NCBI RefSeq assembly: GCF_001591805.1 | Contig: NZ_BCVP01000007.1 | Span: 207,184-271,183 of the forward strand | Direction: 5' to 3' | From: Neobacillus novalis NBRC 102450 | Lineage (GTDB): Bacteria; Bacillota; Bacilli; Bacillales; Cytobacillaceae | DNA: 64,000 bases | Shown here: piece by piece, positions 16,916-25,185 of the stretch | How positions within the stretch are numbered: the first letter of the stretch is position 1 | How the letters are laid out: every line of letters starts with the position of its first letter | Program-made: the position numbers and the translations under genes | The notes under the pieces: model-generated | What the model saw: the letters and a program-made list of their open reading frames with translations, nothing else | What the model was told of the DNA's origin: nothing | Databases searched by the model: none

Positions 16916-17746
16916 TTAACGCAAGTCTTCCATTTTGACAAAATCCATGTCATCATAGGTAATGTTTTCGCCGCACATGCCCCAAATAAACGTATAGTTG
17001 CTTGTTGCGGTACCTGTATGAATCGACCAGCTTGGCGAGATGGCCGCTTGTTCATTTTTCATGACAAGATGTCTTGTTTCATCTGGTTTGCCCATGAAAT
17101 GGAATACTCGTGTTTCCGGTTCCATATCAAAGTATAAGTACACTTCCATCCGGCGTTCATGAGTGTGGCAAGGCATTGTATTCCACACGCTTCCTGGTGA
17201 AAGCATCGTTAAGCCCATTTGCAGCTGACAGCTTTGGCATACATTTGGATGAACATATTGATAAATTTTCCGTTCGTTTAATGTGCCAGGAGCACCTGCT
17301 TGAAGCGGGTCAATGTTGTTAATATCAATCTTAACTGTCGGGTATGTATGGTGTGCCGGAGTTGAGTTGATATAGAATTTAGCTGGCTTGTTTGCATCCT
17401 TTGAACGGAATCGTACATCCTTTGTCCCTCTGCCAACATACAATCCGTCTCTTCGATCCATGTCGTATTCAACACCATCAAGAAGAACCACGCCCGCATC
17501 ACCGATATTAATTATCCCCAATTCACGGCGCTCTAAGAAATAATTTACGCCAAGCTGTTTATCAAGTTTAATGGTCAATTCTTCTTTTGCCGGAGTAACA
17601 CCGCCGAAAATCATTCGATCCACATGAGTATAAGTTAAGTGTACTTGGCCGGCTTCAAAAAGTGTTTCTACTAAAAAGTGATTTCTTAATTCCTCTGTTG
17701 TATATTTTTTTACATCCTCCGGATGATGAGCATAACGTGTTTCCAT
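16916..17746 (-). CDS. kduI: 5-keto-4-deoxyuronate isomerase
   Basis: KduI isomerises 5-keto-4-deoxyuronate, released from unsaturated galacturonides, to 2,5-diketo-3-deoxygluconate. The 276-residue protein is a cupin with metal-binding CHTHERRMEVYLYF near residue 193 and the usual C-terminal YTFIWGMCGENITYDDMD. Length matches the family. An AAAAGGAG site precedes the ATG. It lies between kdgA and kduD in one operon; a 96-base gap to kdgA holds a possible gene remnant. Confidence 0.95.
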   Translation of the reverse strand: METRYAHHPEDVKKYTTEELRNHFLVETLFEAGQVHLTYTHVDRMIFGGVTPAKEELTIKLDKQLGVNYFLERRELGIINIGDAGVVLLDGVEYDMDRRDGLYVGRGTKDVRFRSKDANKPAKFYINSTPAHHTYPTVKIDINNIDPLQAGAPGTLNERKIYQYVHPNVCQSCQLQMGLTMLSPGSVWNTMPCHTHERRMEVYLYFDMEPETRVFHFMGKPDETRHLVMKNEQAAISPSWSIHTGTATSNYTFIWGMCGENITYDDMDFVKMEDLR

Positions 17747-17774
17747 TGTTCATTTCTCCTTTTCATTTCAAATT

Positions 17775-17842
17775 TTAACGAACGATTTTACCTGGTTTGT
17801 TCTCGGCAAATGTAAAGACTTCATCTAAATTTTTTTTCCTAA
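17775..17842 (-). pseudogene. Possible 3' remnant of a lost gene between kdgA and kduI
   Basis: In the gap between kdgA and kduI the minus strand reads RKKNLDEVFTFAENKPGKIVR and then a stop, protein-like in composition but with no start. The frame differs from kdgA and runs back into its 3' end. The pattern resembles the C-terminal tail of a sugar dehydrogenase. It may be the tail of a deleted gene; the short length makes chance possible. Confidence 0.3.
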
Positions 17843-18487
17843 TTACGCCTCTCTTGCTTCTTTTACTTTTTTAATATACTCGCTTGCATACTCGGTAATT
17901 TGCGGATATTTCCCCGTTTTAGCAGGTGTTACTAGATTTCCGCCGACACCAACAGCCACACAGCCATTTTTGATCCACTCGGCGACATTATCCAAACTTA
18001 CGCCCCCTGTTGGCATAATATTGACTTGGGGAAGCGGTGCTTTAACCGACTTGATAAATTCAGGACCATACGCATTTCCCGGGAACAGCTTGATAATATC
18101 GGCACCATATTGAAGCGCCTGTTTCATTTCGTTAATCGTCATACAGCCCGGCATATAAGGAATTTGATATAAATTACATAGCTTTGCTGTCTCGACATCA
18201 AAACATGGACTAACAATAAACTCTGCACCAGCCAGGATGGCAATCCGTGCTGTTTGAGCGTCAAGAACGGTTCCAGCTCCGATTACGACCTTGCTATTTG
18301 AATAAATAGACGTTAATTCCTTTAGAACAGCTTCTGCATCCGGTACTGTGAAGGTAATCTCAATTCCTGCGATTCCACCTTTTACACACGCTTCAGAAAT
18401 GAGGATGGCTTCTTCCATCGTATCCGCTCTTACAACTGCAACAACTCCACACTCGGTAAGGCTATTTAGAACGTTTAGTTTTTTCAT
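17843..18487 (-). CDS. kdgA: 2-keto-3-deoxy-6-phosphogluconate aldolase
   Basis: KdgA splits KDPG into pyruvate and glyceraldehyde 3-phosphate, the last step for both uronate branches here. The 214-residue protein is a class I aldolase with GIEITF (catalytic Glu) near residue 41 and the Schiff-base lysine in IIKLFPG near residue 131. I use the ATG at 18487, preceded by AGGTGGTG; GTG codons upstream fall inside that site. It is the first gene of the operon reading kdgA, kduI, kduD and the isomerase-like gene, divergent from the IclR regulator. The kinase that makes its substrate is not in the window. Confidence 0.93.
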   Translation of the reverse strand: MKKLNVLNSLTECGVVAVVRADTMEEAILISEACVKGGIAGIEITFTVPDAEAVLKELTSIYSNSKVVIGAGTVLDAQTARIAILAGAEFIVSPCFDVETAKLCNLYQIPYMPGCMTINEMKQALQYGADIIKLFPGNAYGPEFIKSVKAPLPQVNIMPTGGVSLDNVAEWIKNGCVAVGVGGNLVTPAKTGKYPQITEYASEYIKKVKEAREA

Positions 18488-18518
18488 ACCTTTCACCACC
18501 TTGAAAAATTCATATTAA

Positions 18519-18554
18519 TTTCCTATTTGGAAATCTAATTTATTATTTGGAAAT
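18519..18554. promoter_or_regulatory. Candidate IclR operator with two in-phase ATTTGGAAAT boxes
   Basis: ATTTGGAAAT occurs at 18525-18534 and again at 18545-18554, exactly 20 bases apart. The first is also half of TTTCC-N5-GGAAA (18519-18533). The boxes lie between kdgA and the IclR gene, where such a regulator would bind. Confidence 0.5.
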
Positions 18555-18577
18555 TATAGATTTATTATATATAATAA

Positions 18578-18591
18578 TGTTAACGTTTTCA
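18578..18591 (-). promoter_or_regulatory. cre site (CcpA) upstream of kdgA
   Basis: On the minus strand TGAAAACGTTAACA fits the cre consensus TGWAARCGYTWNCW at every position. On the plus strand it reads TGTTAACG, half of the ExuR-like operator at 25052, so one sequence may serve both regulators. Confidence 0.65.
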
Positions 18592-18695
18592 ATAGATAAA
18601 AGTATTTTGATAACTTTATAGTAATTTTTAGAGTAATAGCCATTTAAACCATGATCCACTATACTAATTTACAACTCGAATAGGAGAAGGGATTA

Positions 18696-19460
18696 ATGAT
18701 GAATACGAATAAACCGCCATATGGCACCGTTCTGTTAAAAGCTGCCCGCATTATCGATTTTTTGTCAGCCAGCGATCACCCGCAATCATTAAATACGATT
18801 TCAAAAGAGGCTGAATTGACAAATTCAACTGCCTTAAAAATATTGGACACACTGCTGTTAATTGGCTATGTTCAAAAAGACTACGAATCAAAAAAATTCA
18901 GTCTGGGCACTGCCCTTATCAAAATAGCGAATAAAGCGATGAATCGGCTCGATATTAAACAAATCGCCCAGCCGCATTTAGAGAAATTACAGCAGAAGAC
19001 ATTAGAAACCGTGCACCTTGGAATCCTAGATCACACAAGTATTGTCTATGTAACGAAAATTGAAAGTAAAAATCCGGTCTGTTTGTATTCGAAAATCGGA
19101 AAAGCAATTCCGTTGTATTGCTCCGCTATGGGCAAAGCTGTACTGGCAGATCAAACGGACCAAGAAATAAGACAGTATTTAGCTGCTACTTCATTAGTAA
19201 AAATGACCGAACATACGATTACCGATGAAGATGCCTTTATGAATGAAATCGCTAAAATAAGAAATCTTGGCTATTCCTTTGACAACCAGGAACACGAGAA
19301 TGAGGTTTTTTGCATCGGCGCATCGATTACCTTAAATGGAAAAAATCATGGTGCCTTTAGTGTCAGCATTCCTCACTATCGCGTCACAGATGAATTGCTC
19401 AAGGAAACCATTCAGGCCATCCAAACGTGCAAGGCGGATATTATCAGCGACTTACAATAA
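18696..19460 (+). CDS. IclR-family transcriptional regulator of uronate genes
   Basis: The 254-residue protein has the IclR arrangement: a winged helix at residues about 10-75 (STALKILDTLLLIGYVQKD) and a GAF-like effector domain after residue 90 with SAMGKAVLA. Its closest functional analogue may be KdgR of enterobacteria, an IclR protein that senses KDG; that is inference from the divergent kdgA-kduI-kduD operon. Two Met codons follow an AGGAGAAGG site, so the start may be 18696 or 18699. The intergenic region holds a candidate operator. A terminator shared with uxaA follows the stop. Confidence 0.88.
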   Translation: MMNTNKPPYGTVLLKAARIIDFLSASDHPQSLNTISKEAELTNSTALKILDTLLLIGYVQKDYESKKFSLGTALIKIANKAMNRLDIKQIAQPHLEKLQQKTLETVHLGILDHTSIVYVTKIESKNPVCLYSKIGKAIPLYCSAMGKAVLADQTDQEIRQYLAATSLVKMTEHTITDEDAFMNEIAKIRNLGYSFDNQEHENEVFCIGASITLNGKNHGAFSVSIPHYRVTDELLKETIQAIQTCKADIISDLQ

Positions 19461-19471
19461 TGTATCCTTTG

Positions 19472-19507
19472 AAATAAACCCGTTATCGTTAAATAACGGG
19501 TTTATTT
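19472..19507. terminator. Bidirectional terminator between the IclR gene and uxaA
   Basis: AAATAAACCCGTTA pairs perfectly with TAACGGGTTTATTT around eight bases, between convergent genes. Confidence 0.9.
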
Positions 19508-19516
19508 TTATCCTAC

Positions 19517-21010
19517 TTAAAGCGTTACACCAGTTTTAAAAATCGCAATTTCTCTAAAATCATTTTTTTCATTATTGACGAATTCCCCGCTTGCCACTCT
19601 TACAATATAGTCAACAAAATCCTCCAATACTTGCTCTGAAGAAACGCCATCTTCAAGCAAGGTACCGGCATTATAATCAATCCAATGTGGCTTGGTGTTG
19701 TAAATTTGCGTGTTTGTAGAAATCTTCATCGTCGGCACAAAGGTTCCAAACGGCGTCCCCCTGCCTGTCGTAAACAGCACCATTTGACATCCGGCTGCAG
19801 CTAAGGCCGTGGAGGCCACCAAATCATTTCCCGGGGCACTGAGCAGATTTAACCCGTTTGTTTCAAGAACTTCGCCATACTTCAACACATCGACAACCGG
19901 AGAAGAACCGGCCTTTTGCGTACAGCCAAGCGATTTGTCCTCCAACGTGGTAATTCCGCCTGCCTTATTTCCCGGTGAGGGATTTTCGTAAACCGGCATA
20001 TCGTGCTTAAGGAAATAATCCTTAAAGTCGTTTATTAAATGCACTGTTTTTTCAAAAACCTCTTCATTAATGGCCCGTTCCATTAAGATGGTCTCCGCAC
20101 CAAACATTTCCGGAACCTCGGTTAACACGGTGGTTCCCCCTTGAGCGATCAGGTAGTCGGAGAAACGGCCCAGAAGCGGGTTGGCCGTTATTCCGGAGAA
20201 TCCGTCGGAGCCGCCGCATTTTAAGCCAATTTTTAATTCGGATAATGGAATATCTTCCCGTTTATCATTTTTGGCATATTCATAGATTTCTTTTACCAGT
20301 TTCAAGCCTTCCTCAATTTCATCCGTAACCGCTTGGGAAATCAGGAATTTGATTCTGCCTTCGTTCACCGGGCCGAGCGCCTTTTTAAATTCCGGCAATT
20401 CATTGTTTTCACAGCCAAGCCCCAATACCAACACACCGCCGGCATTCGGGTGATTGACCGCATCCATGAGGATTTTTTTCGTGTTTTCATGATCATCACC
20501 GAGCTGGGAACAGCCATAATTATGTTTCAAAACAAGCACATTATCAAACGGGCTGATATCACCGACAACATTTTCAAACCGTTTAATGATTTTTTCGGCA
20601 ATGCCATTTACACAGCCAACCGTAGGAACAATCCATAATTCATTGCGGATGCCGACCTTGCCATTTTCTCGGCGATAGCCTTTAAAGATGCGGTCTTCTT
20701 TCATATATGGATTGGCTGTTTGTATCGGCTCGTAGACATATTCTTCAGTACCGGAAAGGTTCGTTTTCGTGTTATGAGCATGAACCCATTCACCTGGAGA
20801 AATATCAGTCAGCGCATGGCCAATCGGGAAGCCGTATTTAATAATATTTTCCTGATCCTTGATTGCTCTTACAGCAATTTTATGTCCCCTGTTGATATCT
20901 TCCATTAACTCGATTTGCTGGCCGTTTACGTCAAGCGTCTCTGATTTTTTTAAATCTCTTAATGCCAATATAATGTTATCGTTTGCATTTATTTGCATGA
21001 TGTCCTTCAT
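19517..21010 (-). CDS. uxaA: Altronate dehydratase
   Basis: UxaA dehydrates D-altronate to 2-keto-3-deoxygluconate. The 497-residue protein has an N-terminal SAF-like domain (residues about 1-90) and a large catalytic domain with NYGCSQLGDDHENT, GLGCENNE, GLKCGGSDGFSG and TTGRGTPFG. Conserved cysteines in GCSQ and KCGGSDG probably bind iron. I start at the ATG at 21010, one base after the uxaB stop (TAACATG), with GGAGAGGG upstream; the frame extends a few codons into uxaB. It is the last gene of uxaC-exuR-uxaB-uxaA, the order seen at the end of the B. subtilis hexuronate operon. Confidence 0.95.
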   Translation of the reverse strand: MKDIMQINANDNIILALRDLKKSETLDVNGQQIELMEDINRGHKIAVRAIKDQENIIKYGFPIGHALTDISPGEWVHAHNTKTNLSGTEEYVYEPIQTANPYMKEDRIFKGYRRENGKVGIRNELWIVPTVGCVNGIAEKIIKRFENVVGDISPFDNVLVLKHNYGCSQLGDDHENTKKILMDAVNHPNAGGVLVLGLGCENNELPEFKKALGPVNEGRIKFLISQAVTDEIEEGLKLVKEIYEYAKNDKREDIPLSELKIGLKCGGSDGFSGITANPLLGRFSDYLIAQGGTTVLTEVPEMFGAETILMERAINEEVFEKTVHLINDFKDYFLKHDMPVYENPSPGNKAGGITTLEDKSLGCTQKAGSSPVVDVLKYGEVLETNGLNLLSAPGNDLVASTALAAAGCQMVLFTTGRGTPFGTFVPTMKISTNTQIYNTKPHWIDYNAGTLLEDGVSSEQVLEDFVDYIVRVASGEFVNNEKNDFREIAIFKTGVTL

Positions 21011-21011
21011 G

Positions 21012-22493
21012 TTAACCCTCTCCCCTGGCAACGGATGCTGTCGATAAATCCTTTATGACTGCAGTTATACCGTCTGTTTCGATTCTGTCCAGATGCGCGG
21101 CAACCATGTCTGTCAGCCCCGGAATATCCGTTAAGTCTTCTCCCCAAAGTACAGTGTCAGCCAAAACTTGCGCGGCCAGCTCCTTTAACCCGAGCTGTTG
21201 GCGCTGATATTTTTCCCAAAGTGATGCAAACAGGGTTAAAACCTTCGGATGATCATCGAGCTTGATTTCCTCCCCGCCCCTTTTACCTTTATAAAAATAC
21301 AGCAGGCTGCTGAACGAAAATACCAATCTCTCAGGCAAAGCTCCAAATCTGTTCACGTATTCCACCAAAATCGGCAAATCTCTTGTTTTAAACTTTGAAA
21401 TTGAGTTTAAGGAAATGCTCATTAAATAATGTTTAATGTATGGGTTCTTGAAACGATTCAATACTTCATTGGTATAAACCATTAATTCATCTTGTGGATC
21501 ATCCAGGGTCGGAATGATTTCCTCGTAAATCAGGTCGTTAATAAACTTCCCTGTCAGGCTATGATTCACTGACTCTTCCACCGTATCTAAGCCTGATAAA
21601 TAAGCGACCGGGGTCATTGCCGTGTGGGCACCGTTTAAAATCCGCACTTTTCTTGTCCGGAATTTTGTTAAATCATTGACTATAAAGGTGCCCTTAAGCC
21701 CGGCAGCAGCAAACGGAAGTTCCTCGCCCAGCCAATCAGGCCCTTCGATTGCCCAAAGATAATATTGCTCGCCGACAACCATTAACTGATCCTCGTAGCC
21801 AAGCTCCTTCTGGATTTCTTCACTTGAATCTTTCGGGTATCCGGGAACAATTCGATCAACCAGGCTGGAACAAAAGGTATTCGCGTTCTCGAGCCAGCTG
21901 ATAAACGCTTCACCCAGATTCCAATGCTCCGCATACTGAAGAACCACTTCTTTCAACATACCGCCATTGTTTTCGATTAATTCACATGGAATGATGATGC
22001 AGCCTTTTGCCTCATCTCCTTTAAAACGGTTAAAACGGTGGTAAAGAAACGCGGTAAGCTTGCCGGGAAAACTTTTTTGCGGCCGATCCTCGAACCGGTC
22101 TTCCGGATCAAAGACAATCCCCGCTTCCGTAGTATTGGAAACGATAAATCGCAGCTCCGCTTGCCCTGCCAGCTTTACATATTCGTCATAATCTGCAAAT
22201 AGATTAATCCCCCTGCTAATCGTATCAACCACCAGCTGTTCTTTGACCGGCTGGTCTTCCTTTATCCCCTGTAGGAAAAGCGTAAATAGTCCATCTTGGT
22301 TATTGAGCCGCTCAATTTTTTCTGATCCCCGCGGCTGAACGACAACAACACTGCCATTAAAGTCTGTTTCCTCATTTAATACTTGGATCTGCCAATCGAC
22401 AAACGCTCTTAGAAAATTGCCTTCCCCGAATTGGAGGACCTTTTCCGGATAAGTTTTGAAATTTTTATAAACTTTTTTATTAAGTAATTGCAT
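21012..22493 (-). CDS. uxaB: Tagaturonate reductase
   Basis: UxaB reduces D-tagaturonate to D-altronate with NADH. The 493-residue protein belongs to the mannitol dehydrogenase family: VLQFGEGNFLRAFVDWQ near the N-terminus for the cofactor fold and ILNGAHTAMTPVAYLSG near residue 285, with the catalytic KxxxxNxxH pattern (KVRILNGAH). I start at MQLLNKK (22493) because GGGTGAT sits at proper spacing; a Met further up would overlap that site. It is coupled to uxaA by a one-base gap. Confidence 0.93.
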   Translation of the reverse strand: MQLLNKKVYKNFKTYPEKVLQFGEGNFLRAFVDWQIQVLNEETDFNGSVVVVQPRGSEKIERLNNQDGLFTLFLQGIKEDQPVKEQLVVDTISRGINLFADYDEYVKLAGQAELRFIVSNTTEAGIVFDPEDRFEDRPQKSFPGKLTAFLYHRFNRFKGDEAKGCIIIPCELIENNGGMLKEVVLQYAEHWNLGEAFISWLENANTFCSSLVDRIVPGYPKDSSEEIQKELGYEDQLMVVGEQYYLWAIEGPDWLGEELPFAAAGLKGTFIVNDLTKFRTRKVRILNGAHTAMTPVAYLSGLDTVEESVNHSLTGKFINDLIYEEIIPTLDDPQDELMVYTNEVLNRFKNPYIKHYLMSISLNSISKFKTRDLPILVEYVNRFGALPERLVFSFSSLLYFYKGKRGGEEIKLDDHPKVLTLFASLWEKYQRQQLGLKELAAQVLADTVLWGEDLTDIPGLTDMVAAHLDRIETDGITAVIKDLSTASVARGEG

Positions 22494-22511
22494 ATTTTTA
22501 TCACCCATCCT

Positions 22512-22522
22512 TTTTGCACACG
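22512..22522. promoter_or_regulatory. Half operator upstream of uxaB
   Basis: GTTAACAATCA preceded by CAC matches one arm (ACGTTAACA) of the palindrome at 25052. The other arm is poorly kept. It may be a weak secondary ExuR site inside the operon. Confidence 0.3.
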
Positions 22523-22594
22523 TTAACAATCATATTCGAAAACAAGGATGTCTCAAGATGATTTAAGCCTATTCACTTGGACATCCTCCGTATG

Positions 22595-23593
22595 CTATTT
22601 TATTTTCCTTACTGAATCTCTAAAGATTAATTCTGTATTTACCAAGATTGTTTCACCACTTACATTCTTGGTTTGGATTAGGGATAGTATTTTTTCCGCA
22701 CCCATGAAACTAATTTGTTCAACTGGCCGTTTAACGGTTGTCAGCCTTGGATTGGTATACTGTGCGAAGCCTATATCATCAAATCCGACGACAGAAATAT
22801 CATTCGGAACATTTAATCCGCTAGCAAAAATGGCGTTTATCGCACCAATTGCCATGTCATCGTTAGAACAAAAAACGGCTGTTGGAGGTTTTTCCAATGA
22901 TAAAAGCTGTTCCATCTTGTTATAGCCACTTTCCATATCGTAATTACCTTCAACAGAATAGGCTTTATTGATTGAAACATTCTCTTCAATCAGAGCTGTC
23001 AGGTAGCCTTCTTTTCGCTGCTGAGCTGATTTAAAGCCTTCTCTGCCTTCAATTAACGCTATATTTGTGTGTCCTTGCTGAAGTAAATATTCAACCGCCT
23101 GCCGTGAACCCACTTTATCATCCGATATTATATTAATAATTTTGTCGTCCTCAATTTCCCGATTTAAGACAACAAGCGGAATCTTCATTTGCTTGACATG
23201 GTAGATAAAAGGGTTGTCACTCACACTTTGGCTCATTAAGATAATGCCATCAAACCGCTGATTATTAATCGATGAATACTCCTTGTAATCATCAATTCCG
23301 CGAACATATAAATTGTATTCCTGGCCGATTACATGATTAACACCCTTGATGGTTTCGGCAAGGAAGCTCGCTGATGTCCCATCGCTGATACTTGTAAAGA
23401 ATAAGCCAATCGTATGCGATTTTTGCATCACGAGGCTTTTAGCATTGAAATTGGGCGTATAATTTAACTGAGCAGCGATTTCAAGAATTTTTCTTTTCGT
23501 TGGCTCTTTAATTAATGGGCTGTTGTTTAATGCCCTTGATACAGTTGTGTGTGATACATTTGCCAATTTGGCAATATCTTTAATGGTTACCAT
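22595..23593 (-). CDS. exuR: LacI-family regulator, probable ExuR of hexuronate utilisation
   Basis: The 332-residue protein has the LacI helix-turn-helix at its very N-terminus (TIKDIAKLANVSHTTVSRALNNS) and a sugar-binding core with VVGFDDIGFAQYTNP near residue 275. The start at 23593 is set by the alignment of the HTH and by AAAGGAA upstream; the frame is open further. Placement between uxaC and uxaB-uxaA matches exuR of B. subtilis, which represses the hexuronate operon. The palindrome before uxaC is its likely operator. Confidence 0.85.
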   Translation of the reverse strand: MVTIKDIAKLANVSHTTVSRALNNSPLIKEPTKRKILEIAAQLNYTPNFNAKSLVMQKSHTIGLFFTSISDGTSASFLAETIKGVNHVIGQEYNLYVRGIDDYKEYSSINNQRFDGIILMSQSVSDNPFIYHVKQMKIPLVVLNREIEDDKIINIISDDKVGSRQAVEYLLQQGHTNIALIEGREGFKSAQQRKEGYLTALIEENVSINKAYSVEGNYDMESGYNKMEQLLSLEKPPTAVFCSNDDMAIGAINAIFASGLNVPNDISVVGFDDIGFAQYTNPRLTTVKRPVEQISFMGAEKILSLIQTKNVSGETILVNTELIFRDSVRKIK

Positions 23594-23612
23594 CGGTAAA
23601 GTTCCTTTTCTG

Positions 23613-25019
23613 CTATTGTGGAAATTGAAAGTATTCTTTTGCATTATTATAGGCAATTCCCTGAACGATGCTGCCTAATAGTTCGATATCTTGTGGAAAT
23701 TCCCCGTTTTCGACCCATTCCCCGATTAGATTACAAACAAGTCTTCTAAAATACTCATGTCTTGTATAGGAAAGAAAACTTCTTGAATCTGTCAGCATGC
23801 CGATAAAACGACTAAAAAGACCGATACTGGACAACGCCTTCATCTGTTCAAGCATACCTTCTTTCGTATCATTAAACCACCATGCTGTACCAAATTGGAT
23901 CTTACCCGGTGTTTTCCCGTCCTGGAAGCTATTAATAATACTTGCAATTACAGGATTATCATTCGGATTTAATGAATATAGAATCGTCTTTGGCAGTTTG
24001 TTTTCTTTCTCTAAAGCATCGAGAATTCTGCATAATGGTTTTGCAATTTGATCGTCGTTCATTGAGTCGTAGCCGGTGTCAGGACCTAGTTCCTTAAACA
24101 TTCTGCTATTATTATTGCGGTTCGCGTTAATATGGAATTGCATCGCCCAGTCTAACTCTGCATATTTTTTACCCAAATAGATTAACGTGTACGTTTTAAA
24201 TTTATTTTCATCGATTAAAGGAATTTTATTCCCTGTTAATCTTTCGCTAAAGATTCTCTCCACTTCATCCTGTGCAGTTTCCTCAAACACGATGGTATCA
24301 AGAGCGTGATCGGAAACCCTTCCGCCTGCGGAGTGGAAAAACTTCACTCTCGCCTCTAGTGCCTTTAGGAAATCAGCATAGCTGTTAATTGTTAATTCTG
24401 ATGATGTTTCCAGCTGTTTTACCCAATCAAGAAAACCGTCACGATTAATTTCCAAGCCTTTGTCAGGTCTGAATCCCGGAACAACCTTTACATTAAAATC
24501 ATCTTTTTCTCTTAATAATAAATGATATTCTAAGCTGTCAACTGGATCATCCGTCGTACAAACTACTTGGACATTTGATTTTTCAATTAAATCTCTCGCG
24601 CCAAAGCCTTCGCCATTCAATAATGCATTAGCTTTTTCCCAAATCTCCGGGGCACTCTTTTCATTCAATATATCATGGATACCGAAGAAACGCTGCAATT
24701 CTAAATGGGTCCAGTTATATAATGGATTGCCGATTGTCATTGGTACTGTTTTTGCCCAGGCAATAAATTTGTCATAATCGTCTGCATTTCCGGTTATGTA
24801 TTCCTCGGAAATGCCGTTTGCCCGCAACGCTCTCCATTTATAATGGTCACCGTAAAGCCATGCCTCTGTAATATTTTTAAATCTTTTATTTTCATAGATT
24901 TCCTTTGGACTTAAATGGCAGTGATAATCAATGATCGGCATTTCCTTTGCATAATCATGGAATAACGTGATAGCGGTTTCATCCTTTAATAAAAAATTTT
25001 CACCCATAAATTTTTCCAC
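23613..25019 (-). CDS. uxaC: Uronate isomerase
   Basis: UxaC interconverts galacturonate and tagaturonate (or glucuronate and fructuronate). The 468-residue protein is an amidohydrolase-fold isomerase with the metal motif IDYHCHLSP near residue 30, MQFHINANRNNN, and TDSRSFLSYTRHEYFRR near the C-terminus. GTG at 25019 follows AAAGGATG at about 10 bases; an ATG four codons downstream is an alternative. It is the first gene of the uxaC-exuR-uxaB-uxaA operon and has a palindromic operator about 35 bases upstream. No fructuronate branch genes (uxuA, uxuB) are here, so galacturonate is the likely substrate. Confidence 0.95.
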   Translation of the reverse strand: MEKFMGENFLLKDETAITLFHDYAKEMPIIDYHCHLSPKEIYENKRFKNITEAWLYGDHYKWRALRANGISEEYITGNADDYDKFIAWAKTVPMTIGNPLYNWTHLELQRFFGIHDILNEKSAPEIWEKANALLNGEGFGARDLIEKSNVQVVCTTDDPVDSLEYHLLLREKDDFNVKVVPGFRPDKGLEINRDGFLDWVKQLETSSELTINSYADFLKALEARVKFFHSAGGRVSDHALDTIVFEETAQDEVERIFSERLTGNKIPLIDENKFKTYTLIYLGKKYAELDWAMQFHINANRNNNSRMFKELGPDTGYDSMNDDQIAKPLCRILDALEKENKLPKTILYSLNPNDNPVIASIINSFQDGKTPGKIQFGTAWWFNDTKEGMLEQMKALSSIGLFSRFIGMLTDSRSFLSYTRHEYFRRLVCNLIGEWVENGEFPQDIELLGSIVQGIAYNNAKEYFQFPQ

Positions 25020-25051
25020 AGTTTCATCATCCTTTATTTCAGTTTATCAAT

Positions 25052-25069
25052 AATGTTCACGTTAACATT
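25052..25069. promoter_or_regulatory. ExuR-type palindromic operator upstream of uxaC
   Basis: AATGTTCACGTTAACATT is an 18-bp palindrome with one mismatched pair and an ACGT centre, typical of LacI-family operators. It lies about 35 bases before the uxaC start. Confidence 0.7.
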
Positions 25070-25147
25070 TCTAGATTCATTTTACCTTTTAATAGCTGTT
25101 TATTCAATATCAAAAAATTTTTAATGGCGCATATTTTTTAAAATAAT

Positions 25148-25173
25148 AAATGGTCCTTGTACTAGGACCATTT
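25148..25173 (-). terminator. Terminator after the YesN-type response regulator gene
   Basis: AAATGGTCCT pairs perfectly with AGGACCATTT around six bases, followed on the minus strand by an AT-rich tract with TTATTATTTT. Confidence 0.8.
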
Positions 25174-25185
25174 ACATTTGCCTAT

